From assembly GCF_008727865.1 (NCBI RefSeq), contig NZ_VTWU01000004.1:310001-374000 (forward strand): a stretch of 64,000 nucleotides of DNA, written 5' to 3'. The notes beneath the pieces are model-generated. The model was not told the DNA's origin and searched no databases. It saw only the letters and a program-made list of their open reading frames with translations. Positions 1 to 8,524 of this stretch are shown here, piece after piece. The stretch comes from Hymenobacter busanensis (lineage in GTDB: Bacteria; Bacteroidota; Bacteroidia; Cytophagales; Hymenobacteraceae). Both the position numbers and the translations under genes were made by a program. The first letter of the stretch is position 1. Each line of letters opens with the position of its first letter.

Positions 1-499
1 CACTGCCAGGCGAAGCTCCGAAAAATACCAAATCCCCGGCGCGTAAATCCTGGGGCCGCACCGGGTCGCCCCACGCAGCCTGCTCGTTGGAAGACCGCGG
101 TATGGTGACGCCGGCTGCCCCAAAGGAAGCACACAGCAAGCCCGAGCAGTCGAGGCCCAGGCGGGTAGTGCCGCCAAATTTGTAGGGCGTGCCCTGGTAC
201 GAACGAGCGGTTTCGATGACAGAAGCCAACTGCCGGTCGATGCTGGCCGGGCTGCTGTTGCGTTTGGGCCGCACGGCCGTTTTCGTCTTTACTTTCGTGC
301 GCACCGTGGTGTGGCCCTTGCGGCGGCCTTCCGCCTTCATGCGCGCCATGTCGCGGGCCGAGTAGTACCGGCCGTTGCGGTAATTCAGCTTCTGGCTGCT
401 TTTGCAACCGGCCAAGAGCAAGAGCCCCGTGAGCGTGAGCCAAGTAAAATAAGCCAGCGGCCGCCCCGAAAGCCCTACTTTTATCAACGATTTCCGCAT
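1..499 (-). CDS. NlpC/P60-family lipoprotein, partial (cut by left edge)
   Basis: The reverse strand reads open from an ATG at 499 to the window edge (166 codons seen). The N-terminus is a lipoprotein signal ending in a lipobox (LLAGC, Cys32), so an envelope lipoprotein is expected. A basic linker (about 45-82) leads to an NlpC/P60 domain with YQGTPYKFGG and the catalytic Cys118 in LDCSGL. This family are cysteine endopeptidases that cleave peptidoglycan stem peptides. The catalytic His lies beyond the edge and cannot be checked. A promoter-like TATCTTTG ends 5 nt upstream of the ATG. The start codon is only 18 bp from the divergent oxidoreductase gene. Confidence 0.85.
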   Translation of the reverse strand, partial: MRKSLIKVGLSGRPLAYFTWLTLTGLLLLAGCKSSQKLNYRNGRYYSARDMARMKAEGRRKGHTTVRTKVKTKTAVRPKRNSSPASIDRQLASVIETARSYQGTPYKFGGTTRLGLDCSGLLCASFGAAGVTIPRSSNEQAAWGDPVRPQDLRAGDLVFFGASPGS

Positions 500-504
500 C
501 GGAG

Positions 505-512
505 CAAAGATA
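505..512 (-). promoter_or_regulatory. Bacteroidota -7 element (TATCTTTG) for the NlpC/P60 gene
   Basis: A perfect TAnnTTTG match on the reverse strand ends 5 nt before the ATG at 499. A TTG lies about 17 nt further upstream. If transcription starts a few bases past the element, the mRNA would be nearly leaderless. Confidence 0.55.
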
Positions 513-517
513 CGCGA

Positions 518-1948
518 ATGAGCCATTTGCAAGAAAGAAAGCCGTTTGGACAATGCACGCCTGCGTTGCTGGCGTCGTTTAGCACTATTGTGGGGCCCGA
601 GCACGTGCTCACACCCAGCACCCTGGCCGCCGACGAGTACGCCCGCTACGGGCGCGACCATACCGAAGACCTGTACTTTCAGCCCGACGTGGTGCTGCGC
701 CCCGCCAACGCTGACGAGGTAAGCCGTATTATGCGCCTGTGCCACGAATACCGGATTCCCGTGACGCCCCGTGGCGCCGGTACCGGGCTGAGCGGCGGGG
801 CACTGCCGGCGCACGGCGGCGTGGTACTCAGCACCGAGCGCCTCAACCGCATCATCCAAATCGACGAGCGGAACCTGCAGGCCACCGTGGAGCCAGGCGT
901 GGTGAACGAGGCATTTCAGAACGCGGTGAAGGAAGTGGGGCTGTTTTACCCGCCCGACCCCGCCAGCAAAGGCAGTTGCTTTTTGGGCGGCAACCTCGCG
1001 CACAGCAGCGGCGGCCCCAAAGCCGTGAAGTACGGCACCACCCGCGACTATGTGCTCAACCTGGAAGTGGTCCTGCCCACCGGCGAAATCATCTGGACGG
1101 CAGCCAACACGCTTAAAAACTCCACCGGCTACAACCTGACGCAGCTCATGGTGGGCTCGGAGGGCACCTTGGGCATCATCACCAAAGTGGTGTTCCGTCT
1201 GCTGCCGTTTCCGCAGCAGAACATCCTGATGCTGGTGCCTTTTCGGCAGGAAGAACAGGCCGCTGAGGCTGTAGCGGCCGTGTTTCGGACGGGTATCATC
1301 CCCTCGGGCATGGAGTTTATGGAGCGCGAGGCCATTGCGTGGTCGTCGGAGTACCTGCAGATTCCGCTTACCCTGCCCGACGACATCCGTGCCCACTTGC
1401 TCATCGAACTCGACGGGCAGGACCTGGACCAGCTATATAAGGAAGCCGAACTGGTGTACGGCGTGCTGGAGCACTACGACGTAGGCGACATTCTGCTGGC
1501 CGATACCGCCACCCAAAAAGACGAGCTGTGGCGCATTCGGCGCAACATCGGCAATGCTGTGCGCTACAACTCGGTATATAAGGAAGAAGACACCGTAGTG
1601 CCCCGCGCCGAGTTGCCCACGCTCCTCAAGGGCGTGAAGGAAATCGGGGCACGGTACGGCTTCAAGAGCGTGTGCTACGGCCACGCCGGCGACGGCAACT
1701 TGCATGTAAACATCATTCGCGGCGAGCTGACCGACGAACAATGGAACGTGGGCCTGCGCCAGCCGATTTCGGAGATATTTGAGCTGTGCGTGAAACTGGG
1801 CGGCACCATCTCCGGCGAACATGGCATCGGGCTGGTGCAGAAACCCTACATCGGCATTGCGCTGAAAGAAACCAATCTGGCGTTGATGCGCGGTATCAAA
1901 CAAGTCTTTGATCCGCACGGCATTCTGAACCCGGACAAAATCTTTTAA
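518..1948 (+). CDS. FAD-binding oxidoreductase, GlcD/D-lactate dehydrogenase-like
   Basis: The product (476 aa) matches the VAO/PCMH flavoprotein family that oxidises 2-hydroxy acids such as glycolate or D-lactate. The FAD_binding_4 domain contains RGAGTGLSGG and, further on, GSEGTLGIIT. The C-terminal FAD-oxidase domain carries GHAGDGNLHVN and SGEHGIGLVQK, the usual flavin and active-site motifs. The reading frame is open upstream to 311, but that part overlaps the divergent lipoprotein gene and has no homology, so the ATG at 518 is chosen. No GlcE or GlcF partner is adjacent. The substrate cannot be decided from sequence. A hairpin terminator follows at 2001. Confidence 0.9.
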   Translation: MSHLQERKPFGQCTPALLASFSTIVGPEHVLTPSTLAADEYARYGRDHTEDLYFQPDVVLRPANADEVSRIMRLCHEYRIPVTPRGAGTGLSGGALPAHGGVVLSTERLNRIIQIDERNLQATVEPGVVNEAFQNAVKEVGLFYPPDPASKGSCFLGGNLAHSSGGPKAVKYGTTRDYVLNLEVVLPTGEIIWTAANTLKNSTGYNLTQLMVGSEGTLGIITKVVFRLLPFPQQNILMLVPFRQEEQAAEAVAAVFRTGIIPSGMEFMEREAIAWSSEYLQIPLTLPDDIRAHLLIELDGQDLDQLYKEAELVYGVLEHYDVGDILLADTATQKDELWRIRRNIGNAVRYNSVYKEEDTVVPRAELPTLLKGVKEIGARYGFKSVCYGHAGDGNLHVNIIRGELTDEQWNVGLRQPISEIFELCVKLGGTISGEHGIGLVQKPYIGIALKETNLALMRGIKQVFDPHGILNPDKIF

Positions 1949-2000
1949 ATCGACCAGTCAGACGGCCAGGCTCCAAGTAGCAACTACCGGCTGGGTGAAT

Positions 2001-2045
2001 ACGCCACGGCCCCGCTCCTATATGAAAGGAACGGGGCCGTGGCGT
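2001..2045. terminator. Bidirectional hairpin terminator between convergent genes
   Basis: A 14-bp perfect stem (ACGCCACGGCCCCG at 2001-2014, complement at 2032-2045) encloses a 17-nt loop that pairs further. It lies between the ends of the GlcD-like gene (1948) and the convergent ACBP gene (2061). Confidence 0.75.
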
Positions 2046-2060
2046 GCGTAATAGGTTTGC

Positions 2061-2564
2061 CTACTGCTGAGTTTTCAGCTGGTCTTCGCCGCCGTACGGT
2101 GCGCCGGCGTTGATGTCGCCGCGCAGGCCATCCATCGACTGGCCGCCTTCGTTTTCATACGGTGCTTTGGCCGTTCCGGGGGCCGGGGCTTCGTTACTGC
2201 CCACTTGCGAGCCGGTAGCCGGCTGGCCGTTGCCGGTAATAACGGAGGCGGCTTCGCCTACTGGACCGGCTACTTCGTTTACACGCTGGATGTATTGGCG
2301 TTTGGCTTCGTCTTCGGGCACGCCCTTAAACTTGCTCCACGAGTCCCACTGCGCCTGCGACATGCCCGGGTCGCCGCTGGGCTTATCCGGCGAATCGTCG
2401 CCTACTACCTCGCCGCGGGTGTCATGGTCGCCTTCGGTGGCTTGCTTGTAGAGGCCGTAGAGCTCGGTCATGTGTGCGGCGGCTTGGTCGCCGGGGAGGC
2501 CGTTTACGCGCGTCACGGCGGCTTCGAATTCCTGTTGCAGATTCATTTGGTCTTGGAGGCTCAT
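2061..2564 (-). CDS. Acyl-CoA-binding protein (ACBP) with insertion and acidic/Gly-rich tail
   Basis: The product (167 aa) contains an ACBP domain that binds long-chain acyl-CoA esters in the cytoplasm. Seen are LYKQATEGD (Tyr39, Lys40), WDSWSKFKG (73-81, Lys80) and YIQRV (Tyr91), in the family's order. Compared with classical ACBPs of about 86 residues there is a hydrophilic insertion (about 50-68) between the second and third helices and a disordered tail (about 100-167) rich in Gly, Pro, Ala and Glu. The open frame extends to 2699, but the ATG at 2564 gives the expected domain start. The gene is monocistronic and convergent with the GlcD-like gene. Confidence 0.82.
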   Translation of the reverse strand: MSLQDQMNLQQEFEAAVTRVNGLPGDQAAAHMTELYGLYKQATEGDHDTRGEVVGDDSPDKPSGDPGMSQAQWDSWSKFKGVPEDEAKRQYIQRVNEVAGPVGEAASVITGNGQPATGSQVGSNEAPAPGTAKAPYENEGGQSMDGLRGDINAGAPYGGEDQLKTQQ

Positions 2565-2683
2565 GGGAAATAGCGTTGAGGTGGGTACCGGCCGGGCCGA
2601 TACCAACTTTACTCGCTTGGCACGGCTTTGGTTGCGGGCGCGCCCTACCGCAAGTTTTGGCCCGCGCAAGTGCCGAAGCTTCG

Positions 2684-2691
2684 TACCTTTG
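2684..2691 (+). promoter_or_regulatory. Bacteroidota -7 element (TACCTTTG) for asnB
   Basis: A perfect TAnnTTTG match ends 10 nt before the asnB ATG. A TTTG (2656-2659) lies 24 nt upstream as a possible -33 element. This supports choosing the ATG at 2702 over upstream codons. Confidence 0.6.
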
Positions 2692-2701
2692 CCCGCCAAT
2701 T

Positions 2702-4609
2702 ATGTGTGGAATCACCGGACTTTTCGCCTTTAACGACTCAGGACGTTCGTCGCTGACGGGCCTGCAGGCCTCAACCGACGCCATCGTGAGCCGCGGCCCC
2801 GACTCGCAGGGGCATTTCGTGTACGACTGCGTGGGCCTGGGCTTCCGCCGCCTCGCTATTCTCGACCTCTCGGCCGACGGCAACCAGCCGATGACCGATG
2901 AATCGGGGCGCTACACCATCGTCTTCAACGGCGAAATCTTCAACTTCCGCGAGCTACGGGCCCGTTTGCAGCGTAAGGGCTACACGTTCCGGTCGCACAC
3001 CGACACGGAGGTTATCCTGAAGCTCTACATCACCGAAGGCCGCGGCTTTCTGAAGAAGCTGAACGGCTTTTTCGGCTTGGCCATCTACGATAAGGAGGAA
3101 AACACGCTCTTCATTGCCCGCGACCGGATGGGAGTGAAGCCCCTGCTCGTGTACCGCGACGAAGAGAAGCTCATGTTTGCTTCCGAAATGAAGTCGTTGC
3201 TGGCCTTGGGCGTGCCGCGCAAGCTCGATTACGCTTCGCTGAGCCATTACCTGCAGCTCAACTACATTCCGGGCCCGGCCACCATCTTCAAAGGCGTGAA
3301 GAAGTTGCTGCCGGGTCACTACCTGTTCATTCAGGGCAACGGCAAGGTGGTGAAGAAGCGCTGGTACAAAATTCCTTACGACCCGAAGAAAGTCGCCAAG
3401 AACAAAACGACCTACGAGCAGCAGAAAGCCAAGCTGGTCGAGTTGATGGACGCCTCGGTTGCCCGGCGCCTCGTGGCCGACGTGCCGCTGGGCTCGTTCC
3501 TGAGCGGTGGCATCGACTCCTCGGTCATTACGGCCTTGGCCGCGCGCCACACGCCGCACCTCAACACGTTCAGCATTGGCTTCAAGGATGAGCCGTTCTT
3601 CGACGAAACGAAGTACGCCAACCTCGTGGCCAAAATGCACAAGACCAACCACACGGTCTTTTCGCTGACCAATAACGACCTCTACAGCCACCTGTTCGAC
3701 GTGCTCGACTATTTCGACGAGCCGTTTGCCGACTCGTCGGCCCTGGCAGTGTACATCCTTAGCAAGGAAACCCGCCAGAAGGTTACCGTGGCCTTGTCCG
3801 GCGACGGCGCCGACGAGCTGTTTGCCGGCTACAACAAGCACATGGGCGAATGGCAGGTGCGCAACGGCGGCCCCAAAGCCGAGTTCGTAACCGGCCTTAA
3901 TATTTTGTGGGACGTGCTGCCGAAGTCGCGCAACTCGTTCTTCGGCAACAAAGTGCGCCAGCTGCAGCGCTTCTCGCGCGGCATGCTCTCGGGGCCCAAA
4001 GACAGGTACTGGGACTGGGCCAGCCTCGCCAGCGACAAAGACGCCCGCAGCTTGCTCAGCCCGAGTGCGCGCCAGAAAGCCGGCCGCAAAATTGCCGACA
4101 AGCGCCGCAAAGACATTCTGGAGCACCTGCACGCCGACGGCGACCTGAACGAGGTGCTGCTGACCGACATGGAGCTGGTGCTGCCCTACGACATGCTGGC
4201 CAAAGTAGACTTGATGAGCATGGCCAACTCACTGGAAGTGCGCACGCCCTTCCTCGATTACAAGGTGGTCAACTTCGCCTTCTCGCTACCCGTCGAAAGC
4301 AAAATCGACGCGAAGATGAAGAAGCGCATCGTGCAAGATGCTTTCCGGCCGCTGCTGCCCGAGGAACTCTACAAGCGCCCCAAGCACGGCTTCGAGGTAC
4401 CGCTGCTCAAGTGGTTCCGCAACGAGCTGCGCCCGCTTATCACCGACGACCTGCTCTCCGACGACTTCATTGAGGCGCAGGGCATCTTCTCGGTCGATGC
4501 CATCCGGGCGCTCAAGCAGCAACTGTTCTCCAACAACCCCGGCGACGTGCACGCCCGCATCTGGGCGCTCATCGTGTTCCAGCACTGGTGGAAGCGCCAC
4601 ATGGCCTAG
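2702..4609 (+). CDS. asnB: Glutamine-dependent amidotransferase, asparagine synthase (AsnB) type
   Basis: The product (635 aa) has the two AsnB domains. The N-terminal class II glutaminase has Cys2 as nucleophile (MCGITG) after Met removal. The synthetase domain has the ATP PP-loop SGGIDSS at about 268-274. The frame runs open to 2474, but only the ATG at 2702 exposes Cys2, so that start is secure. AsnB makes asparagine from aspartate and glutamine, and paralogues in polysaccharide loci amidate sugar acids. This copy opens the polysaccharide locus, two genes before the UDP-glucose dehydrogenase gene, so a uronic-acid amidation role is possible. That is inference; the alternative is plain asparagine synthesis. 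Confidence 0.88.
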   Translation: MCGITGLFAFNDSGRSSLTGLQASTDAIVSRGPDSQGHFVYDCVGLGFRRLAILDLSADGNQPMTDESGRYTIVFNGEIFNFRELRARLQRKGYTFRSHTDTEVILKLYITEGRGFLKKLNGFFGLAIYDKEENTLFIARDRMGVKPLLVYRDEEKLMFASEMKSLLALGVPRKLDYASLSHYLQLNYIPGPATIFKGVKKLLPGHYLFIQGNGKVVKKRWYKIPYDPKKVAKNKTTYEQQKAKLVELMDASVARRLVADVPLGSFLSGGIDSSVITALAARHTPHLNTFSIGFKDEPFFDETKYANLVAKMHKTNHTVFSLTNNDLYSHLFDVLDYFDEPFADSSALAVYILSKETRQKVTVALSGDGADELFAGYNKHMGEWQVRNGGPKAEFVTGLNILWDVLPKSRNSFFGNKVRQLQRFSRGMLSGPKDRYWDWASLASDKDARSLLSPSARQKAGRKIADKRRKDILEHLHADGDLNEVLLTDMELVLPYDMLAKVDLMSMANSLEVRTPFLDYKVVNFAFSLPVESKIDAKMKKRIVQDAFRPLLPEELYKRPKHGFEVPLLKWFRNELRPLITDDLLSDDFIEAQGIFSVDAIRALKQQLFSNNPGDVHARIWALIVFQHWWKRHMA

Positions 4610-4650
4610 TTTTGTCTGATTCCTTCTTTTTTCGACGCTAATATCTTCGC

Positions 4651-5421
4651 ATGGACGCACCCGTTACGCCCGTGACTTCATCGGCCGGTGCCATTCAGTT
4701 TCCGCCGCGCAAGCTTTCTATCGTTATTCCGGCCTACAACGAGGCCCGAACCATTCACTTGATTCTCGATCAGGTGAAAGCGGTGAAGCTGCTCAACGAC
4801 ATCGAAAAGGAAGTTATCCTGGTCAATGACTGCTCCAAGGACGACACGGAAGGGGCCATCCAGCGCTACATGGCCGCCAACCCCGACTTGCCTATTCGCT
4901 ACCTCAAGCACGAGGTAAATGCGGGCAAAGGAGCAGCCTTGCACACCGGCATTCAGCACGCCACCGGCGACTACCTCATTATTCAGGACGCCGACCTGGA
5001 GTACGACCCCGAGGAGTACAACGTGCTGCTGAAACCCGTGCTGCGAGGTGTGGCCGACGTGGTATTCGGTTCGCGCTTTATGGGCGGCAATGCCCACCGC
5101 ATCCTGTTCTTCTGGCACAGCATCGGCAACCAGTACGTGCTGACGTTCCTCTCGAACATGTTCAACAACCTGAACCTGACCGATATGGAAACCTGCTACA
5201 AGCTGTTCCGTCGGGACCTGATTCAGGGTCTGAAACTAGAAGAAAAGCGCTTTGGATTTGAGCCTGAGGTAACGGCCAAAATTGCCCGTATTCCCAACGT
5301 ACGCATCTACGAAGTCGGCATCAGCTACTACGGCCGCACCTACGAGGAGGGCAAAAAAATTGGCTGGCGCGACGGGGTGCGGGCCATCTACTGCATCATC
5401 AAGTACGGCCTGTTTAAATAG
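4651..5421 (+). CDS. Family 2 glycosyltransferase, DPM1/polyprenyl-phosphate type
   Basis: The product (256 aa) is a GT-A fold transferase without a membrane anchor. It has IVIPAYNEA (24-32), VNDCSKDD (58-65), the metal-binding DADLEYDP (113-120) and GSRFMGG. These resemble dolichol-phosphate mannose synthase-like enzymes that load a sugar onto a polyprenyl phosphate. It lies 41 bp after asnB and before ugd, so it probably serves the same polysaccharide. A near-consensus TATCTTCG (4642-4649) ends 1 nt before the ATG, hinting at an internal leaderless transcript. The sugar is not predictable. Confidence 0.88.
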   Translation: MDAPVTPVTSSAGAIQFPPRKLSIVIPAYNEARTIHLILDQVKAVKLLNDIEKEVILVNDCSKDDTEGAIQRYMAANPDLPIRYLKHEVNAGKGAALHTGIQHATGDYLIIQDADLEYDPEEYNVLLKPVLRGVADVVFGSRFMGGNAHRILFFWHSIGNQYVLTFLSNMFNNLNLTDMETCYKLFRRDLIQGLKLEEKRFGFEPEVTAKIARIPNVRIYEVGISYYGRTYEEGKKIGWRDGVRAIYCIIKYGLFK

Positions 5422-5537
5422 GTCGGTACGCGCGTTGGTTACTTGGCTGCAAAACAAGTAGCTCTACTTTCATAAAAAAGCGGAAATTTGCCCCGGCAAA
5501 ATTCCACCTTGTTTTCTCTACGCTTCATTTCGTTTCC

Positions 5538-6881
5538 ATGAAAATAGCTGTTGTTGGCACGGGCTACGTTGGTTTGGTTACCGGTACGTGCTTCGCCGAA
5601 GTTGGCATCGACGTCACTTGCATCGATATCGACGAGCGTAAAATCAGTAACCTCAAGCAAGGCATCCTGCCGATTTACGAGCCCGGTCTGGAAGAAATGG
5701 TGCTGCGCAACGTAGAGAAAGGCCGCCTGCACTTCTCCACGTCGCTGGCCGAGGGCATTAAGGATGCCGACGTAGCCTTCATTGCCGTGGGCACGCCTCC
5801 CGGCGAAGACGGTTCGGCCGACCTGAAGTACGTGCTGGCAGTAGCCCGCGGCATTGGGGAGCACATGAACAGCTACGGCGTGATTGTGACTAAGAGCACG
5901 GTACCGGTGGGCACGGCCGCCAAAGTGCAGCGCGAGCTGACCATGGCGCTGGAGAAGCGCGGTGTCGACATCGAGTTCGACGTGGCCTCGAACCCCGAGT
6001 TCCTGAAGGAAGGCGCGGCCATCGACGACTTCCTGAAGCCCGACCGTATTGTGGTGGGCGTGGCCTCGGAGCGCGCCGAAGAAGTGATGCGCAAGCTCTA
6101 CAAGCCATTCCTGCTCAACGGGCACCCCATCATTTTCATGGACATCCCGTCGGCAGAAATGACCAAGTACGCCGCCAACGCCATGCTGGCCACCAAGATT
6201 TCGTTCATGAACGACGTGGCCAACCTGTGCGAAATCATGGGCGCCGACGTGAACATGGTGCGCCGCGGCATCGGCTCCGACGCCCGCATCGGCACCAAGT
6301 TCATCTACCCGGGTATTGGTTACGGCGGTTCGTGCTTCCCCAAAGACGTGAAGGCCCTCATCAAAACGGCTTCCGAAAACGGCTACGAGATGCAAGTGCT
6401 CAAGGCCGTGGAAAGCGTGAACGAAGACCAGAAATCGGTGCTCTTCAATAAAGTCGACCGGCATTTCGGCGGCGAGTTGCGGGGCAAGAAAATGGCCATT
6501 TGGGGTCTATCGTTCAAGCCCAAAACCGACGACATGCGCGAAGCTCCTTCGCTCGTCATCATCGAGAAGCTGTTGGCTGTAGGCTGCGAAGTAGTTGCCT
6601 ACGACCCGGTAGCGGTACACGAGGCCAAAAAAGACCTCGGCGACCGTATCACCTACGCTGCCGACCCCTACGAAGCCGTAGAAGGTGCCGATGCGCTGCT
6701 GGTGGTAACGGAGTGGCCCGAGTTCCGCTCGCCCAACTTCGACGATATTGCCGCCCGCATGAAAGGCCGCGTTATCTTCGACGGCCGCAACATCTACGAT
6801 GCGCAGGAAATGGAGAAGACCGGCTTTGCCTACCACTGCATCGGGATTCGCACCACGCACCACGAGCCGGCTACCAAGTAA
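5538..6881 (+). CDS. ugd: UDP-glucose 6-dehydrogenase
   Basis: This 447-aa cytoplasmic enzyme oxidises UDP-glucose to UDP-glucuronate with two NAD+. The NAD-binding motif GTGYVG is at 7-12. The catalytic Cys266 sits in GYGGSCFPKD, and the C-terminal UDP-binding domain follows. Length and domain order are typical. It is directly followed by the UDP-glucuronate decarboxylase gene, so the pair should make UDP-xylose, with UDP-GlcA as a possible second donor. Confidence 0.95.
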   Translation: MKIAVVGTGYVGLVTGTCFAEVGIDVTCIDIDERKISNLKQGILPIYEPGLEEMVLRNVEKGRLHFSTSLAEGIKDADVAFIAVGTPPGEDGSADLKYVLAVARGIGEHMNSYGVIVTKSTVPVGTAAKVQRELTMALEKRGVDIEFDVASNPEFLKEGAAIDDFLKPDRIVVGVASERAEEVMRKLYKPFLLNGHPIIFMDIPSAEMTKYAANAMLATKISFMNDVANLCEIMGADVNMVRRGIGSDARIGTKFIYPGIGYGGSCFPKDVKALIKTASENGYEMQVLKAVESVNEDQKSVLFNKVDRHFGGELRGKKMAIWGLSFKPKTDDMREAPSLVIIEKLLAVGCEVVAYDPVAVHEAKKDLGDRITYAADPYEAVEGADALLVVTEWPEFRSPNFDDIAARMKGRVIFDGRNIYDAQEMEKTGFAYHCIGIRTTHHEPATK

Positions 6882-6939
6882 GCGGGGCTGCCGCCACGCG
6901 GCGACTCACGCGCACCCTTTCAACTAACAGCTACAGCTC

Positions 6940-7914
6940 ATGGCTAACAGCTCGGAAAAGAAACGCATCCTGATTACCGGCGGGGCCGGCTTCCTTGGCT
7001 CGCACCTGTGCGACCGGTTTTTGGCCGAGGGCTACCACGTCATTGCCATGGACAACCTGGTGACGGGCAACCTGGCTAACATCGAGCACCTGTTCGGCAA
7101 AAAGGACTTCGAGTTCTATCACCACGACGTGTCGAAGTTCGTGCACGTACCCGGCGAACTGGATTACATCCTGCACTTCGCCTCGCCCGCGTCGCCCATC
7201 GACTACCTGAAGATTCCGATTCAGACCCTGAAAGTGGGTGCCCTGGGCACCCACAACCTGCTGGGTTTGGCCCGGGTGAAAAAGGCCCGCGTGCTGATTG
7301 CCAGCACCTCGGAAGTGTATGGCGACCCCGACGTGCACCCGCAGGTGGAGGAATACCACGGCAACGTGAACCCGGTGGGCCCGCGCGGCTGCTACGACGA
7401 AGCCAAGCGTTTTCAGGAAGCCATTACGATGGCCTACCACAACGTACACAACGTGGAGACGCGCATCATCCGCATCTTCAATACGTACGGCCCGCGCATG
7501 CGCCTCGACGACGGCCGTGTACTGCCCGCATTCCTGAGCCAGGCCCTGAAGGGTGAGCCGCTGACGGTATTCGGCGACGGTTCGCAAACGCGTTCCTTCT
7601 GCTACGTCGACGACTTGGTGGACGGTATCTACCGCCTGTTGCTGTCGGATTACCACATGCCGGTGAACATCGGCAACCCGGCGGAAATCACCATCAAGGA
7701 GTTCGGCGAAGAAATTGCGAAGCTGGCCGGCGTGGAGTTCCGCCCCACGTTCCACCCGCTGCCCCAGAACGACCCGTTGCGCCGTCAGCCCGACATCACC
7801 AAGGCCAAAGAAATCCTGGGCTGGGAGCCGAAAGTGGACCGTGCCGAAGGCCTGCGCCGCACGTTCGAGTACTTCAAAGAGCACGTACCCGCTCAGTCGG
7901 CGGCTGCGCAGTAA
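6940..7914 (+). CDS. uxs: UDP-glucuronate decarboxylase (UDP-xylose synthase)
   Basis: The product (324 aa) is an extended short-chain dehydrogenase. It has the Rossmann motif GGAGFLGSH (14-22), STSEVYGDP (122-130) and the YxxxK pair Tyr152/Lys156. These are characteristic of UXS enzymes, which convert UDP-glucuronate to UDP-xylose and CO2. It starts 58 bp after ugd, whose product is its substrate. The motif PRGCYDEAK distinguishes it from dTDP-glucose dehydratases. Confidence 0.93.
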   Translation: MANSSEKKRILITGGAGFLGSHLCDRFLAEGYHVIAMDNLVTGNLANIEHLFGKKDFEFYHHDVSKFVHVPGELDYILHFASPASPIDYLKIPIQTLKVGALGTHNLLGLARVKKARVLIASTSEVYGDPDVHPQVEEYHGNVNPVGPRGCYDEAKRFQEAITMAYHNVHNVETRIIRIFNTYGPRMRLDDGRVLPAFLSQALKGEPLTVFGDGSQTRSFCYVDDLVDGIYRLLLSDYHMPVNIGNPAEITIKEFGEEIAKLAGVEFRPTFHPLPQNDPLRRQPDITKAKEILGWEPKVDRAEGLRRTFEYFKEHVPAQSAAAQ

Positions 7915-7919
7915 GGTTT

Positions 7920-8354
7920 ATGCTGCTGCCGCACCTGATCGAGTTTCCCCGGCACGGCGCCGAGTCTACCGGGTACATTTCAGTGTGTGAGCAGCAACAG
8001 CACGTGCCGTTCGCGGTGCAACGAGTTTTCTGGACGTACGACACGCCAGAGCACGTTGCCCGCGGACGGCACGCGCATTTTCATACCCAGCAGGTACTGG
8101 TAGCGGTGGCCGGCACTATTGTGGTGACTACCGAACTGCCCGACGGCCAGATCGAAGTTTTCCGGCTGGATTCGCCGCAAGTGGGCGTGTACATTCCGCC
8201 CAATGCCTGGCATACCATGCTCTACACGCCGGGCGCCGTGCAATTGGTTTTGGCTTCGTTGCCCTACGACGAGCAGGACTACATTCGCAGCCACGAGGTT
8301 TTTCGGGAAGTGTGGGGAAAATCGGATCAAACGTCAGGCGCTGCCGGTAGCTAA
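7920..8354 (+). CDS. FdtA/QdtA-like cupin sugar ketoisomerase
   Basis: The product (144 aa) is a single cupin of the WxcM/FdtA/QdtA group, which converts dTDP-4-keto-6-deoxyglucose to the 3-keto isomer. The family's paired active-site histidines appear as His51 and His53 in ARGRHAHFH, and the tail VYIPPNAWH is typical. It starts 5 bp after the uxs stop, so it is co-transcribed. One gene downstream is the aminotransferase that would act on its product. The choice between the FdtA (galacto) and QdtA (gluco) outcome cannot be made by eye. No dTDP-sugar precursor genes lie in this window. Confidence 0.85.
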   Translation: MLLPHLIEFPRHGAESTGYISVCEQQQHVPFAVQRVFWTYDTPEHVARGRHAHFHTQQVLVAVAGTIVVTTELPDGQIEVFRLDSPQVGVYIPPNAWHTMLYTPGAVQLVLASLPYDEQDYIRSHEVFREVWGKSDQTSGAAGS

Positions 8355-8435
8355 AGGCAAAGCAGCAACTGGCCTGCCACGTCAGATCGGGGCGCAATAG
8401 ATACTTTCTGTCGCAGGATAGGGGTTCAGCCCTGC

Positions 8436-8465
8436 GCCCCTGAGTCGGCACGTAAACTGAGGGGC
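8436..8465 (+). other. Imperfect intercistronic hairpin
   Basis: GCCCCTGAGT (8436-8445) pairs with ACTGAGGGGC (8456-8465) with one mismatch and a 10-nt loop. There is no T-tract, so a weak terminator or mRNA-stability hairpin is possible. The rest of the 170-bp gap shows nothing. Confidence 0.35.
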
Positions 8466-8524
8466 AGACGTCTGAGGTTGGCAAAGCCAAGGGCTATTTT
8501 GCAATTTCACGCTTTGTTGCGTCC

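Noticed and set aside
311-517. N-terminal extension of the GlcD-like protein
   Set aside because: It is antisense to the NlpC/P60 lipoprotein's coding sequence and has no similarity to the family.
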